NCBI GenBank assembly: GCA_046538075.1 | Contig: JBKHJN010000005.1 | Coordinates: 43,036 to 107,035 of the forward strand | Source: Desulfobacca_B sp046538075 | GTDB lineage: Bacteria > Desulfobacterota > Desulfobaccia > Desulfobaccales > Desulfobaccaceae | DNA: 64,000 nucleotides | Direction of reading: 5' to 3' | Part shown: in pieces, positions 27,150 to 36,126 of the stretch | Numbering within the stretch: position 1 is the first letter of the stretch | Layout: each line of letters begins with the position of its first letter | Notes under the pieces: model-generated | The model's database searches: none | Told to the model about the DNA's origin: nothing | The model's input: the letters and a program-made list of their open reading frames with translations, nothing else | Made by a program: the position numbers and the translations under genes

Positions 27150-28312
27150 AGCAGATATTGCTGCCGCAGATCGAGAAACTCCGGTAACTGCTGCTGCCAG
27201 CGCCCTTGCAGCTCGAAAACTGGCCTGCCCTCCTCCAGCCCCTCCCGAATCGCCGCATCCCCGGTGAGCAGGTCAAAAGGCAGACGGTCATACTCATATT
27301 CGTAAGGCGGCGGACGCCAGGCAAACTGGTCGGGGTACAACTCCTGAATGGCGGCAATTAGCCTCAGGGTAGTAAAATATGGCTTAAAAGTCTGCCGATC
27401 GGTGACATGCAGCTGAAAACCGTGGCACAGCTCCCCGGCCCACTTATGGAAAGAGGGCTGAAAACAAGCAGCCCTAAGCACCACCCCGGGCAGGGGCGAG
27501 TCGGCCAGCCGGGCGGCAACAGCGGTGGGATCAATAAAAGGGGCACCGAACAGCTCAAAAGGACGACTGGTGCCCCGGCCTTCAGAGAGATTGGTGCCCT
27601 CCAGCAGCACTTGCCCCGGGTAGACCAAGGCGGTATCTAAAGTAGGCAGATTGGGAGAGGGCAGCACCCAGGGCAGGCCAGTGGCGTCAAAATAATCTGA
27701 CCGGGACCAGCCCTGGACCGGAATAACCTTAAGGTCGCAACCAAGCTGTTGGGTCTGGTTATAATAAGCGGCCAGTTCCCCCAGGCTCAGACCGTGGCGC
27801 ATGGGCAGCGGATAAGGCCCGACAATCGACGCCATTTCTGGTTTGAGCAGATTGCCTTCGATCTGATGCCCGCCGATTGGGTTGGGACGGTCCAGGATGA
27901 CCACTTGCTTGCCCAGCCGGGCAGCTGCCTGCATGGCGTAGACCATGGTAGTGGCAAAGGTATAAACCCGGGTGCCGACATCGGGCAGATCGATGAGCAG
28001 GACATCGATCAGCTCCAGCATCTCCGGGTCCGGAGCCAGCCGCTCGCCATAGAGGCTGAAAATCGGCAGACCCCAACGGGGCTCGATAAAATCCGCCGAA
28101 GCCACCATGTTATCCTGTTTTTCACCCCCAAAGCCATGCTGGGGGCCAAACAGGGCAGTTAGTTGACCGGGAAAACGCTCGGCCATCAGGTCGAGGGCGG
28201 GTCGATAATCGGGGCCGACGGTGGCCTGGTTGCATAGTAGCCCCCACCGACGGCGGGATAAAAATGGCGGGGGCTGCTCTAACAACACCTCCAGGCCGGT
28301 TTTAACGCGCAT
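27137..28312 (-). CDS. NamZ-like (DUF1343) exo-N-acetylmuramidase
   Basis: 391 residues spanning the whole DUF1343 architecture: GLEVLLEQPPPFLSRRRWGLLCNQATV at the start, LFGPQHGFGGEKQDNM, VLLIDLPDVGTRVYTFATTM, ILDRPNPIGGHQIEGN, NLPTLDTALVYPGQVLLEGTN and LSEGRGTSRPFE. Characterised members (NamZ) release terminal N-acetylmuramic acid from peptidoglycan fragments. No signal peptide is seen, so it may act in the cytoplasm on recycled muropeptides. Ends overlap with radA tail to tail. Confidence 0.9.
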   Translation of the reverse strand: MRVKTGLEVLLEQPPPFLSRRRWGLLCNQATVGPDYRPALDLMAERFPGQLTALFGPQHGFGGEKQDNMVASADFIEPRWGLPIFSLYGERLAPDPEMLELIDVLLIDLPDVGTRVYTFATTMVYAMQAAARLGKQVVILDRPNPIGGHQIEGNLLKPEMASIVGPYPLPMRHGLSLGELAAYYNQTQQLGCDLKVIPVQGWSRSDYFDATGLPWVLPSPNLPTLDTALVYPGQVLLEGTNLSEGRGTSRPFELFGAPFIDPTAVAARLADSPLPGVVLRAACFQPSFHKWAGELCHGFQLHVTDRQTFKPYFTTLRLIAAIQELYPDQFAWRPPPYEYEYDRLPFDLLTGDAAIREGLEEGRPVFELQGRWQQQLPEFLDLRQQYLLYPD

Positions 28313-28332
28313 CTCTCTTCGGGCCGACTCAG

Positions 28333-28902
28333 CTAGAATTCCATCTGGTCTTGGCGCACCACCGGGCGGACCATCAATAATACATCGTGGGTCATGCCAT
28401 CTTTGCGGATAAAATAGTCATCCAGAGTGCATTTGATCTCAAAATCCTTGGCCCGGAAGGCCTTCACTACTTTGCGATGGTCGCTAATAATCTCAGCTTT
28501 AAGTATTTGTAGATTTAATTTCCCGGCCAGATTGATCAATTCATCCAGCATCAGCGACCCCAGACCTAAATTGCGGAAGGGCCGCGACACGAAAATCCGG
28601 ATTTCGCCGATGTGCTTGGCGGCATGTTTGCCCCGATGCAGGGTGGCGTCGGCGACCAGCCGCCCGGTTTCCAGATCAACAGCTACCAGAGGCAGGACTT
28701 TACGATAATTGATGTGCTCTATCCAATAATTGATCAGCTTCAGGTCCTTGACATCCTGTTTCAAAAAGCGGGTATCTTCCTCCGGAGCCTCCTGAAACAG
28801 CCGGATAAGATTTTCCCGGTCTTGCTGGTTCAAAAATCTCAGCATCACCCGTTGCCCATTTTGTAGGGTGACAAACTTCCGGTAGGTGGTGTAATTGATC
28901 AT
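28333..28902 (-). CDS. GNAT-family N-acetyltransferase
   Basis: 189 residues from the ATG at 28902 with gagg 5 bases upstream; the frame is open further but the extra 22 residues look non-coding. Acetyl-CoA binding region: IGEIRIFVSRPFRNLGLGSLMLDEL (split here as IGEIRIFVSRPF and RNLGLGSLMLDEL), followed by LKAEIISDHRKVVKAF. N-terminal part MLRFLNQQDRENLIRLFQEA resembles protein-lysine acetyltransferase-type GNATs. The substrate is unknown. It sits 21 bases upstream of the NamZ-like gene in the same direction. Confidence 0.85.
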   Translation of the reverse strand: MINYTTYRKFVTLQNGQRVMLRFLNQQDRENLIRLFQEAPEEDTRFLKQDVKDLKLINYWIEHINYRKVLPLVAVDLETGRLVADATLHRGKHAAKHIGEIRIFVSRPFRNLGLGSLMLDELINLAGKLNLQILKAEIISDHRKVVKAFRAKDFEIKCTLDDYFIRKDGMTHDVLLMVRPVVRQDQMEF

Positions 28903-29071
28903 CCTGGCCTCATTAATGGATAAAATTATGCTATGCGCTAATCTTAGCCCATCGCCAAAGTTTGTCAAGGCGCGAACGCCATGGGTCTTCTACCGGTCAG
29001 CCAGTTTTTACCGGCATCAGTGCTGCTCACCTAAATTTTCTCAAAAAGTAATGCTCCAACCGGGCAATAAA

Positions 29072-29995
29072 CTACTCCAGTCGGCCAGCCACTCTGATAT
29101 CCAAAGGGGGAGGATTAACTAACTCAAAGGTGGTCGAGGCAATCTCTACTCCATGATTATCAAATTCTCCAAGAATCCTAGCAAAAATCTTGTCTTTGGT
29201 ACTCAGGCGATGTTTGTAATCGACAATGTATCTGAGATTGAAATCCATCCAATTGTCGTTGCAAGTCAAGGTAACCACGGGATCAATCATCGCCTCATCA
29301 ATCATGTATCTCCTTACTACGTCTTTCCAGGCCTTTTTGGCAAAATTGGTATATTCAATAACCACCTCCTCGATAACCTGCTTTAAGATCTGGCGGGCCA
29401 ACCGGTGGTCCTGACCGTATTTGACTGGAATGTTGACTTCATCCCATAAAAAGGCGAAATCCGCTGAATAGTTAAACACTGGTTCTTTAAAGACGTGGCT
29501 GTTGCTGATACGGACTATACGACCGGTATAGCGGTCCCCCTTGATCCATTCCCCGCATTCCATCAAAGCCGTTCGCAACACCCCGAGGTCAATCACATCT
29601 CCTTTAATCCCCCCGAGTTGAATGCGGTCCCCAACAACATAAAAATGGCCAAAAGATATGGCCACCCAGCCGGCGATGCTGACAATCACCTCTTGCAGCG
29701 CAAAGGCAATCCCCGCTCCTGCCACCCCTAAGGCGATGGTCAGGCCTCCCAACTGTTGCCGAAACACTAAGGCCAGAAAGAGCAGGGCGATCAGATAGCC
29801 CAAAAAAGTTATGAGCTTCCGGACCCGATAGCGGGTTTGACCATCGGTAATATAGGGAGCGAGAGCACGCCTGATTACACTGACCAAAGCCCGGATTAGC
29901 AATAGACCCAGCAGGGCCAGAATAAATTTGCTGATCGTGGGGTCAAAAGCCCATTGCTTGATAACTTCCAGCACCTGCTTTAACTCGGTTTCCAT
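29072..29995 (-). CDS. MscS family mechanosensitive channel
   Basis: 307 residues. N-terminal transmembrane helices (about 20-45, 65-85) lead to the pore helix and MscS domain: LTIALGVAGAGIAFALQEV then SIAGWVAISFGHFYVVGDRI and GDVIDLGVLRTALM. The Ala/Gly-rich pore-lining helix is clear. The C-terminal part holds cytosolic vestibule strands. Releases solutes upon hypo-osmotic shock. First of several envelope genes in this orientation, each separated by short gaps. Confidence 0.93.
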   Translation of the reverse strand: METELKQVLEVIKQWAFDPTISKFILALLGLLLIRALVSVIRRALAPYITDGQTRYRVRKLITFLGYLIALLFLALVFRQQLGGLTIALGVAGAGIAFALQEVIVSIAGWVAISFGHFYVVGDRIQLGGIKGDVIDLGVLRTALMECGEWIKGDRYTGRIVRISNSHVFKEPVFNYSADFAFLWDEVNIPVKYGQDHRLARQILKQVIEEVVIEYTNFAKKAWKDVVRRYMIDEAMIDPVVTLTCNDNWMDFNLRYIVDYKHRLSTKDKIFARILGEFDNHGVEIASTTFELVNPPPLDIRVAGRLE

Positions 29996-30121
29996 AGCAG
30001 TCGACCTTTAACAGTATCCTTAAGACTATTCGGTTCACCCTGGGGGGTGGCGGGTACATTCTAATCCGGTCCAACAACTTTGGCATGAATAATAATTCAG
30101 ATAGGTTAGGCGCAGGGCGCG

Positions 30122-30373
30122 CTAGCCGGAATTGCTATGCGTGGTCTTTTCTTCGCCCGATTTAACGAACACCGGGACCCGGGGCTTGGTTAGTAGTCTG
30201 GTTACTATGACGCCGATCGCAAAACCAATTACCAAGGTAGTTATGGTAAGAATTATTTGGGACATGCTAATTTCCCACAATAACAGATTGAGCGTGACCA
30301 CCTGCGTATTTTGAAATAGAATTACCAGGGCCAATAAAACTACCACTAAAATAATAATGGTTTTGGCTTTCAT
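30122..30373 (-). CDS. LapA-like (DUF1049) small membrane protein
   Basis: 83 residues: a first transmembrane segment (TIIILVVVLLALVILFQNT), the family's QNTQVVTLNLLLWEISMSQ loop, and a second segment LTITTLVIGFAIGVIVTRLL, then a short charged tail. That two-helix layout with the Q/N-x-V-x-L-x-[FL]-x-x-W loop matches LapA/YciS, which with LapB tunes LPS synthesis in enterobacteria; LapB is not nearby. Good Shine-Dalgarno (ggagagg). Confidence 0.82.
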   Translation of the reverse strand: MKAKTIIILVVVLLALVILFQNTQVVTLNLLLWEISMSQIILTITTLVIGFAIGVIVTRLLTKPRVPVFVKSGEEKTTHSNSG

Positions 30374-30399
30374 AGCAACCTCTCCTTATATGTTTTAAT

Positions 30400-30557
30400 C
30401 TAAAGCCTTTCTTTATTATCCACAGACCCGCTCATATGCGCCAGGTAACCTCTAGTTATATCATACACCATCCAAAAACCACACCAGATGAATGGGGCGG
30501 CGGCCAGCCACGAAATAAACAAAACAGTCAGGGCAAAAATTTTGGGTCGCCTGCCAT
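30400..30557 (-). pseudogene. Possible small membrane protein with frameshift
   Basis: Starting from ATG at 30557 the frame reads MAGDPK and ends early, but one extra base in the adjoining A4/T5 run would give a 52-residue protein: IFALTVLFISWLAAAPFIW and CGFWMVYDITRGYLAHMSG to a stop at 30400. The hydrophobic helix and charged tail look protein-like and fit the run of small envelope genes. Shine-Dalgarno is weak. May be a sequencing indel, a decayed gene or chance. Confidence 0.4.
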
Positions 30558-30563
30558 TAACTT

Positions 30564-30995
30564 CTAAACACTGGGCGGAAAGAATTCGTTCAGCTCCTTG
30601 GGTAAAATGCTCTTGATGTCCTGGATTTCCCCTTGGGAAATCCGGGAGGCAAGCAGTTTAAAGACCGCCCGGGCTAGGCTCTCAGGGTTGATGTCGCCCC
30701 GAGGAAACTGGTCAGAGATGTGGGCCAGAAATTGTTCTTTATGGCGCTCCTTTACTGGTTTTCCAGAAGGCTTCCAGCCATCGTAATAAAAACCGCGGAT
30801 CAACATGGGCAACTGAGCGCCGAGCTGGACGGCTTCTTCGACGATCAGGCGGTCCCGCAGCGCATGCAACGTGGACCGAAGACCCAGGTAGGCTCGATGG
30901 CGATCTTCCCAGCCCATTTCCTGCATCAAATCGCTGAGCCATTCATTGCTCTTGTGAATCGCCCGATCAAAGACATCCAATCCCGTCATAGTCAT
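30564..30995 (-). CDS. DUF2267 domain protein
   Basis: 143 residues from ATG at 30995, behind an excellent aaaggagga; the longer open frame is rejected. The sequence matches the all-helical DUF2267 family: FDRAIHKSNEWLSDLMQEMG, RHRAYLGLRSTLHALRDRL and LPMLIRGFYYDGWKPSGKP. Function of the family is unknown; members often occur with stress or osmotic genes, as here beside MscS and DUF202. No membrane segment. Confidence 0.85.
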   Translation of the reverse strand: MTMTGLDVFDRAIHKSNEWLSDLMQEMGWEDRHRAYLGLRSTLHALRDRLIVEEAVQLGAQLPMLIRGFYYDGWKPSGKPVKERHKEQFLAHISDQFPRGDINPESLARAVFKLLASRISQGEIQDIKSILPKELNEFFPPSV

Positions 30996-31161
30996 TGCGT
31001 GTTCCTCCTTTGGGCTGAAATTTACCTGATTGCCCCAGGCAGCTCTCATTATCAAAAAATTTCTAGAAGGGTTCTGCTGCCCCTGGGGCCCCTTAGATTG
31101 TCTCATGGACCGGCAACAACCTTATATTGATTAATATAAATCGATCCAACCCTTAGTCAAT

Positions 31162-31443
31162 CTAAGGGGTCTTGGTTTTTAGAGGGCACTGACTTTCAAT
31201 GCCGCTGATCGCCTCCCGCATCTTTTTAAAGCTCAGACAACCCATGAAAATCAAAATAATGCTCACCGGGATAAATATCCACCCCAACCATGCCAGCCAG
31301 ACGGAATCGAAAAACTGGATAAAAGTCACTCCGGCGGCGAACAGGGTCAGCGCCGTCCGCAGAAAGGCCAGGAAAGTGCGCTCGTTGGCCAGCACGGTGC
31401 GTTCCACCGCCAGGCAATCACGTACCGGCAATTCTTTCTCCAC
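31162..31443 (-). CDS. DUF202 (YidH-type) membrane protein
   Basis: 93 residues, starting with GTG. The hallmark is LAVERTVLANERTFLAFLRTALTLF (two parts: LAVERTVLANERTFLAF and LRTALTLF), a conserved cytosolic-face amphipathic helix entering the first transmembrane segment, followed by a second segment WLGWIFIPVSIILIFMG. Family function is unknown. It lies upstream of the DUF2267 gene on the same strand. Confidence 0.85.
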   Translation of the reverse strand: MEKELPVRDCLAVERTVLANERTFLAFLRTALTLFAAGVTFIQFFDSVWLAWLGWIFIPVSIILIFMGCLSFKKMREAISGIESQCPLKTKTP

Positions 31444-31619
31444 CTGCTTGAGTTCTCCTTGAGTCAGGATTTAACTTTTTTGCCAGCGGTCCTGGTCAAT
31501 TCCAGTTTAACTTGACAGCCTGATATTGGCAATGTTATTTACCCCGGCATAACTTAATTAAACCCAGATTTCAAGTGCAGGACTAGGATTTTCTCCGGGA
31601 CGGAGGTTTCAATTCAGAC

Positions 31620-33617
31620 TTGCCCCCGATTTTTAAAGGGCTAATGGGATTCACCGGGCGGGTCCTGGGGCTGGCTCTTTTGACCTTCTCCCTGGTCGCC
31701 ACTTTGAGCTTTCTGCCCTGGGGGCGGTCTTTGGAAAATCTGGCCCTGGACTTCTGTTACCAGTGGCGTTCCCCTACCCCTTCGCCCCCAAATATTTTAA
31801 TTATCGGCATTGACGAGGCCTCTTTCCAGGAACTGCGGCTGCCCTGGCCCTGGCCCCGGCGTCTCCATGCCGCGCTGATTCAACGGCTCCACACGGCCGG
31901 GGCCGGACTGATCGTCTTTGATATCCTCTTTGCTGACCCTATTACTCCCGAAGATGACCAACTGTTAGCCGCGGCCATCCGCCAGGCCGGAAATGTTATT
32001 CTGGGGGAAACCACCGAGGTTACCCGTGACCCTCGGTTCAACCGCCGGATCAAAGTCCAGCCTCTGGAGCTGTTTCGCCAAGCCGCGGCAGGAGTGGGAT
32101 CGGAGATGATCACTCCAGACCCGGATGGAGTGGTTCGTCATTTTCAGCTCCAGATAGGGGGCCGAAAAACTTTGGCCACGACAGCGGTTAAATCCTACCG
32201 GCCACAATTAGACCTGCCTCCCCGACTCACTGGGCTGATCGATTATGCCGGCCCGCCCCGAAGCCTTGACATTGCGTCCTATTATCAGGTGCTGGACCCG
32301 GATCATCCCTTGCCCCCAGAGCGCATCCAAGGCCGCATTGTTTTAGTTGGCCGTATGTTGGAGGCTTCGGTCACCCCCCAGGCCCAGGCCGATGCCTTTT
32401 ACACCCCTTATTTCTCCCTTACCGGCCAACTCATGTCCGGGGTGGAAGTCCATGGACATATCATCCATACCCTGTTGAGCGGCCGGTGGGGCCGGGAGAT
32501 TTCGGACTCCGGCCGGGTCTGGCTTTATTTAATAGTTTTGTTAATTTCGGCTTATCTCTTGGCCCGATTCTCTCCGCTGGCCGGCTTGGGGATCCTGACC
32601 GCTCTCAGCTTATTGATATTGGGCATTTCAATCTATCTATTTATACACCATGCTTTCTGGGTCCCGCCCGGGCTCCTGACTTTCGGCGTTGCTCTGATTT
32701 ATACCGGCAATGCATTATGCCACTATCTGGTAGTGGCCAAAGAAAAACGCTGGCTTAAGCAGGCTTTTTCCCGTTATGTTTCCGATGCCCTGGTAGCAGT
32801 AATCACCTCTCATCCCGACCGCCTGCGGTTGGGCGGCGAGGAGGTGGAGGTTACGGTATTGTTCTCTGACCTGGCCGGATTCACCGGCGTGTCAGAAGGG
32901 ATGTCCCCCCAGGCTTTGATCGAATTGTTAAATGAACATTTTTCCACCATGACCGATATCATTCTGGCGCATCAGGGGACCCTGGACAAATATATCGGGG
33001 ATGCCATCATGGCCCTCTGGGGCGCGCCCCTGCCCATGCCAAACCACGCGATCCACGCCTGTGAGGCAGCTTTGGAGATGCAACAGGCCATGGGGCACCT
33101 CCAGAAAGACTGGGAAAGCCGTGGTCTGCCGCGCTTAACTTGCCGGTGGGGTTTGCACTCCGGAGCGGTGATCGCCGGAAATGTCGGCTCCCGGAGACGT
33201 TTCAATTACACGGTAATGGGGGATACCGTCAATCTGGCTTCCCGATTAGAGGGAGTAAACAAGGTCTACGGGACCGAGATTTTATTGAGCGAAACTGCCT
33301 ATCGCCAGGTAGGCGACCGCTTTCTGACCCGGGAAGTGGATCTGATTCAGGTCAAAGGTCGCAGCCAACCTACGGCGATCTATGAATTACTAGATTATCG
33401 CGTGGAGGAGGAACCGGAGTGGCTGCTAATTTTTGCTTCCGGCCGGGCTGGCTATCGCCATGGCCAATGGTCTTTGGCGCAGAAATGCTTTCAGGAGGTG
33501 CTCCGGCTAAAACCGGATGACCCGCCCACTTTGCTCTATTTAGAGCGCTGCCAGCAATATCAGCATCAGCCCCCGCCCCCTAACTGGCAGGGGGTTTTTG
33601 TCCTGGACAGCAAGTAA
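31620..33617 (+). CDS. CHASE2-domain class III adenylate cyclase
   Basis: 665 residues. An N-terminal transmembrane helix (about 10-30) anchors an extracytoplasmic CHASE2 sensor (about 35-285; PPNILIIGIDEASFQELRLP). Three transmembrane helices follow (about 300-375), then a cytosolic cyclase domain (about 405-590). Metal Asp residues are D417 (VLFSDLAGFTG) and D461 (LDKYIGDAIMALWG). Substrate positions are Lys (DKYIGD) and Thr (NYTVMGDTVN); the Lys/Thr pair is the class IIIb pattern, adenylate-type and often bicarbonate-stimulated. A short C-terminal TPR-like part follows. It starts at TTG 31620 or ATG 31644; unresolved. Confidence 0.9.
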   Translation: MPPIFKGLMGFTGRVLGLALLTFSLVATLSFLPWGRSLENLALDFCYQWRSPTPSPPNILIIGIDEASFQELRLPWPWPRRLHAALIQRLHTAGAGLIVFDILFADPITPEDDQLLAAAIRQAGNVILGETTEVTRDPRFNRRIKVQPLELFRQAAAGVGSEMITPDPDGVVRHFQLQIGGRKTLATTAVKSYRPQLDLPPRLTGLIDYAGPPRSLDIASYYQVLDPDHPLPPERIQGRIVLVGRMLEASVTPQAQADAFYTPYFSLTGQLMSGVEVHGHIIHTLLSGRWGREISDSGRVWLYLIVLLISAYLLARFSPLAGLGILTALSLLILGISIYLFIHHAFWVPPGLLTFGVALIYTGNALCHYLVVAKEKRWLKQAFSRYVSDALVAVITSHPDRLRLGGEEVEVTVLFSDLAGFTGVSEGMSPQALIELLNEHFSTMTDIILAHQGTLDKYIGDAIMALWGAPLPMPNHAIHACEAALEMQQAMGHLQKDWESRGLPRLTCRWGLHSGAVIAGNVGSRRRFNYTVMGDTVNLASRLEGVNKVYGTEILLSETAYRQVGDRFLTREVDLIQVKGRSQPTAIYELLDYRVEEEPEWLLIFASGRAGYRHGQWSLAQKCFQEVLRLKPDDPPTLLYLERCQQYQHQPPPPNWQGVFVLDSK

Positions 33618-33743
33618 ACGCTCTCCAGTACCCTACCCTACCCCATTTGTCGGATATATTTATTATTATCCCCGGACAAGATGATCACTCCTCCGGGCAT
33701 ATGCTTTCTCTCAGGGAAATAGTCAGCAAGAGCTTGAAGAGGC

Positions 33744-34730
33744 TTAAGACTGTTTGATGTTGGTCAGTTTCCAGGCCTGGGGGTCACTGCCGCACGGGCG
33801 GACGAAAGTCCAGCGTTCTTCGAATTTCACCGGTTTTGAGTCACTGCCAGCAATGACTTGGCAAGTTTGGCGATCCACCACATAATCCAACAGATTGGCC
33901 CAAAAGCCGACGGTGACATATTCCAGCCCGTTTTCCCGCCAAAACTCGGAAATTTCTACCTGGCGCAGGGTGACATTTTCCAGATGATTAACCTGGCCCC
34001 TGGATTTCAAGTTCTCCAGGTCATAACTTAAGACAATGAATAAATGGCCGTCAATCAGAGATTGCAATAAAGCTGCATCCTGCTGCATCCAGGCTTTTTG
34101 AAACTTAAAGAAAATATCTTGCGCCATTTCTTTGACGGCCTCCGGGTCTAACTCTTCCTCCTGGTCCTGACTGGCCGCGCCGTCCTCAGCCTGATCGCCA
34201 GAATCATCTGCCTCTCCAGAAGGCATCAGAGCCGGCATGAAAGCTGCGTCGCCGGGCTCGTCATTTTTCAAGCTTTTCTCCCGCCGTCGCATGAATAGCA
34301 GGTATCCGGTACAGAGCAACCCAGCCACGAAGCCGATCTTTAGAATTAAAGTGACTAAGCTGCCATCAAATACCGAACCCCCGATCTGGTCAAACCAGTT
34401 GAACAGGCAGGTATCCAAGAACCCGTCTAATAGCGCTGCCGCCATATTACCGCTTAATCGAGGGCCGAAACTCCCAGAGGCAGTGGGCTGAGAATGAGCC
34501 TGGTAAGCCTCAAGGAGCGATATGCAGTTGCTGTTAAAATGGAAATCCAAGGAAGCAGGCGGCAGGGAGCAGCTTCGGGAACTCCCGAATCCGAGGAAAT
34601 GGCCCTGGCCAATCCAGGCCTGGGCCTGATCAACGCCTATCACCATGAACCACAGCAGCCCTGCCAGCAAACAGGTCAAGACAGGAAAAGTTTTGTCACC
34701 AGTCACATTAGTCTTTTGATTCATTGGCAT
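33744..34730 (-). CDS. Tim44-like domain membrane protein
   Basis: 328 residues. N-terminal signal-type helix (about 14-37), a Cys/Ser-rich extracytoplasmic part, a second transmembrane helix (LVTLILKIGFVAGLLCTGYL, about 124-143), an acidic linker (many Asp/Glu, about 150-195) and a C-terminal Tim44/NTF2-like domain (AQDIFFKFQKAWMQQDAALL, VTLRQVEISEFWRENGLEYV, FEERWTFVRP). Bacterial Tim44-like proteins are poorly understood; the fold binds hydrophobic ligands or partner proteins. It converges with the cyclase gene. Confidence 0.82.
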   Translation of the reverse strand: MPMNQKTNVTGDKTFPVLTCLLAGLLWFMVIGVDQAQAWIGQGHFLGFGSSRSCSLPPASLDFHFNSNCISLLEAYQAHSQPTASGSFGPRLSGNMAAALLDGFLDTCLFNWFDQIGGSVFDGSLVTLILKIGFVAGLLCTGYLLFMRRREKSLKNDEPGDAAFMPALMPSGEADDSGDQAEDGAASQDQEEELDPEAVKEMAQDIFFKFQKAWMQQDAALLQSLIDGHLFIVLSYDLENLKSRGQVNHLENVTLRQVEISEFWRENGLEYVTVGFWANLLDYVVDRQTCQVIAGSDSKPVKFEERWTFVRPCGSDPQAWKLTNIKQS

Positions 34731-34816
34731 GATACAAGGGGATTATGGTCTAATACCCTTATCGGAATCTCAGACTAATTCTTTAAACAAAACTTTTGCC
34801 TGGATTGCCAAAATCC

Positions 34817-36034
34817 TCAGGCGGCCTCCAAGGTCACCCTTTTGAACCGCCGTTTGCCAACCTGCAACAGGTAAGTATGTCCAGCGGGCAGCTCCATATT
34901 GTCATCGACCACCTTGGCGCCATTTACCTGGACCCCACCCTGGAGCACCAGGCGGCGGCCTTCGGAACTACTGCTGGCCAGGCCAGCTTTTTGGAGCAGT
35001 TTGGGGAGCCAGAGTGCGGCCTCGGCTAGAGGCACGGTGATCTCTTCAATCTGTTCCGGTAGCTTCTTTTCTCGAAAAATCGCGGCAAATTCCTGGGCGG
35101 CGTGTTCAGCCGCGGCGGGGCCATGAAAACGGGCGACGATCTCTCGGGCCAGTTCTTCTTTGGCCTGGCGGGGGTGCAGACTGCCATTTTCCAGGGCCTG
35201 ATGCATGGCCTGCAATTCCGTCCGGGAACGATCGCTCAACAATTCATAATAGCGCAGCATCAATTCATCTGAAATGGACATCAGTTTGCCGAACATCTCT
35301 AACGGAGGTTCTTCAATGCCCACGTAGTTATGGAGCGACTTGCTCATTTTGTTGACGCCGTCCAGACCCTCCAGGAGCGGCAGCGTAATGATCACCTGGG
35401 CTTCCTGGCCGAACTCCCGCTGCAACTCCCGGCCCACCAGCAGGTTGAACTTCTGGTCGGTGCCGCCCAATTCCACGTCGGCCTGCAGAGCCACAGAATC
35501 ATAGCCCTGGATCAGGGGATAGAGGAATTCATGAATCCCGATGGGGATATGATTGGCAAAGCGCTGGTGGAAATCATCCCGCTCCAGCATCCGGGCCACC
35601 GTGTGTTTGCCCGCCAGGAAGATCAATTCCTGGGCTGTCATATGCTTCATCCAGCGGCTGTTAAAGTCGATAATAGTTTTATCCGGGTCCAGAATTTTAA
35701 AAATCTGGCGCTCATAGGTCAGGGCGTTTTCCTTGACCTCAGTCTCGGTAAGGGGCGGACGGGTCTCGCTCTTGCCGGAGGGATCGCCGATCATCCCGGT
35801 AAAATCCCCGATAAGGAAAATCACCTGATGTCCCAATTGTTGAAAATGTTTGAGCTTGTGAATCAGCACGGTGTGGCCCAGATGCAGGTCCGGGGCAGTC
35901 GGATCAAACCCGGCCTTGACCCGTAAAGGCTGTTTCCTGGCTAAGGAGCGGGCCAGTTTAGCTCGGAGTTCCTCCTCCCGCAAAATCTCCTGAGTGCCCC
36001 GCCGGATCAGGGCCAGTTGCTCCTCTAGCGTCAT
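34817..36034 (-). CDS. tyrS: Tyrosyl-tRNA synthetase
   Basis: 405 residues. Class I synthetase: HIGH-type motif DLHLGHTVLIHKL (H51/G53/H54), KMSKS in NKMSKSLHNYVG, and an S4 RNA-binding domain at the C-terminus (LVLQGGVQVNGAKVVDDN). The long form with about 405 residues belongs to the TyrZ-like bacterial group. Shine-Dalgarno ggag is 12 bases before the ATG, slightly long. It is 92 bases downstream of selD, same strand. Confidence 0.97.
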   Translation of the reverse strand: MTLEEQLALIRRGTQEILREEELRAKLARSLARKQPLRVKAGFDPTAPDLHLGHTVLIHKLKHFQQLGHQVIFLIGDFTGMIGDPSGKSETRPPLTETEVKENALTYERQIFKILDPDKTIIDFNSRWMKHMTAQELIFLAGKHTVARMLERDDFHQRFANHIPIGIHEFLYPLIQGYDSVALQADVELGGTDQKFNLLVGRELQREFGQEAQVIITLPLLEGLDGVNKMSKSLHNYVGIEEPPLEMFGKLMSISDELMLRYYELLSDRSRTELQAMHQALENGSLHPRQAKEELAREIVARFHGPAAAEHAAQEFAAIFREKKLPEQIEEITVPLAEAALWLPKLLQKAGLASSSSEGRRLVLQGGVQVNGAKVVDDNMELPAGHTYLLQVGKRRFKRVTLEAA

Positions 36035-36126
36035 CTACGTTGTCCACTCCTTATCTTGCAATCTTCACTCCGGGCGGATGTCTCCCTCACCGGAGAGACT
36101 ATTTTTCTGCAGGGTTATAGTCAGGT

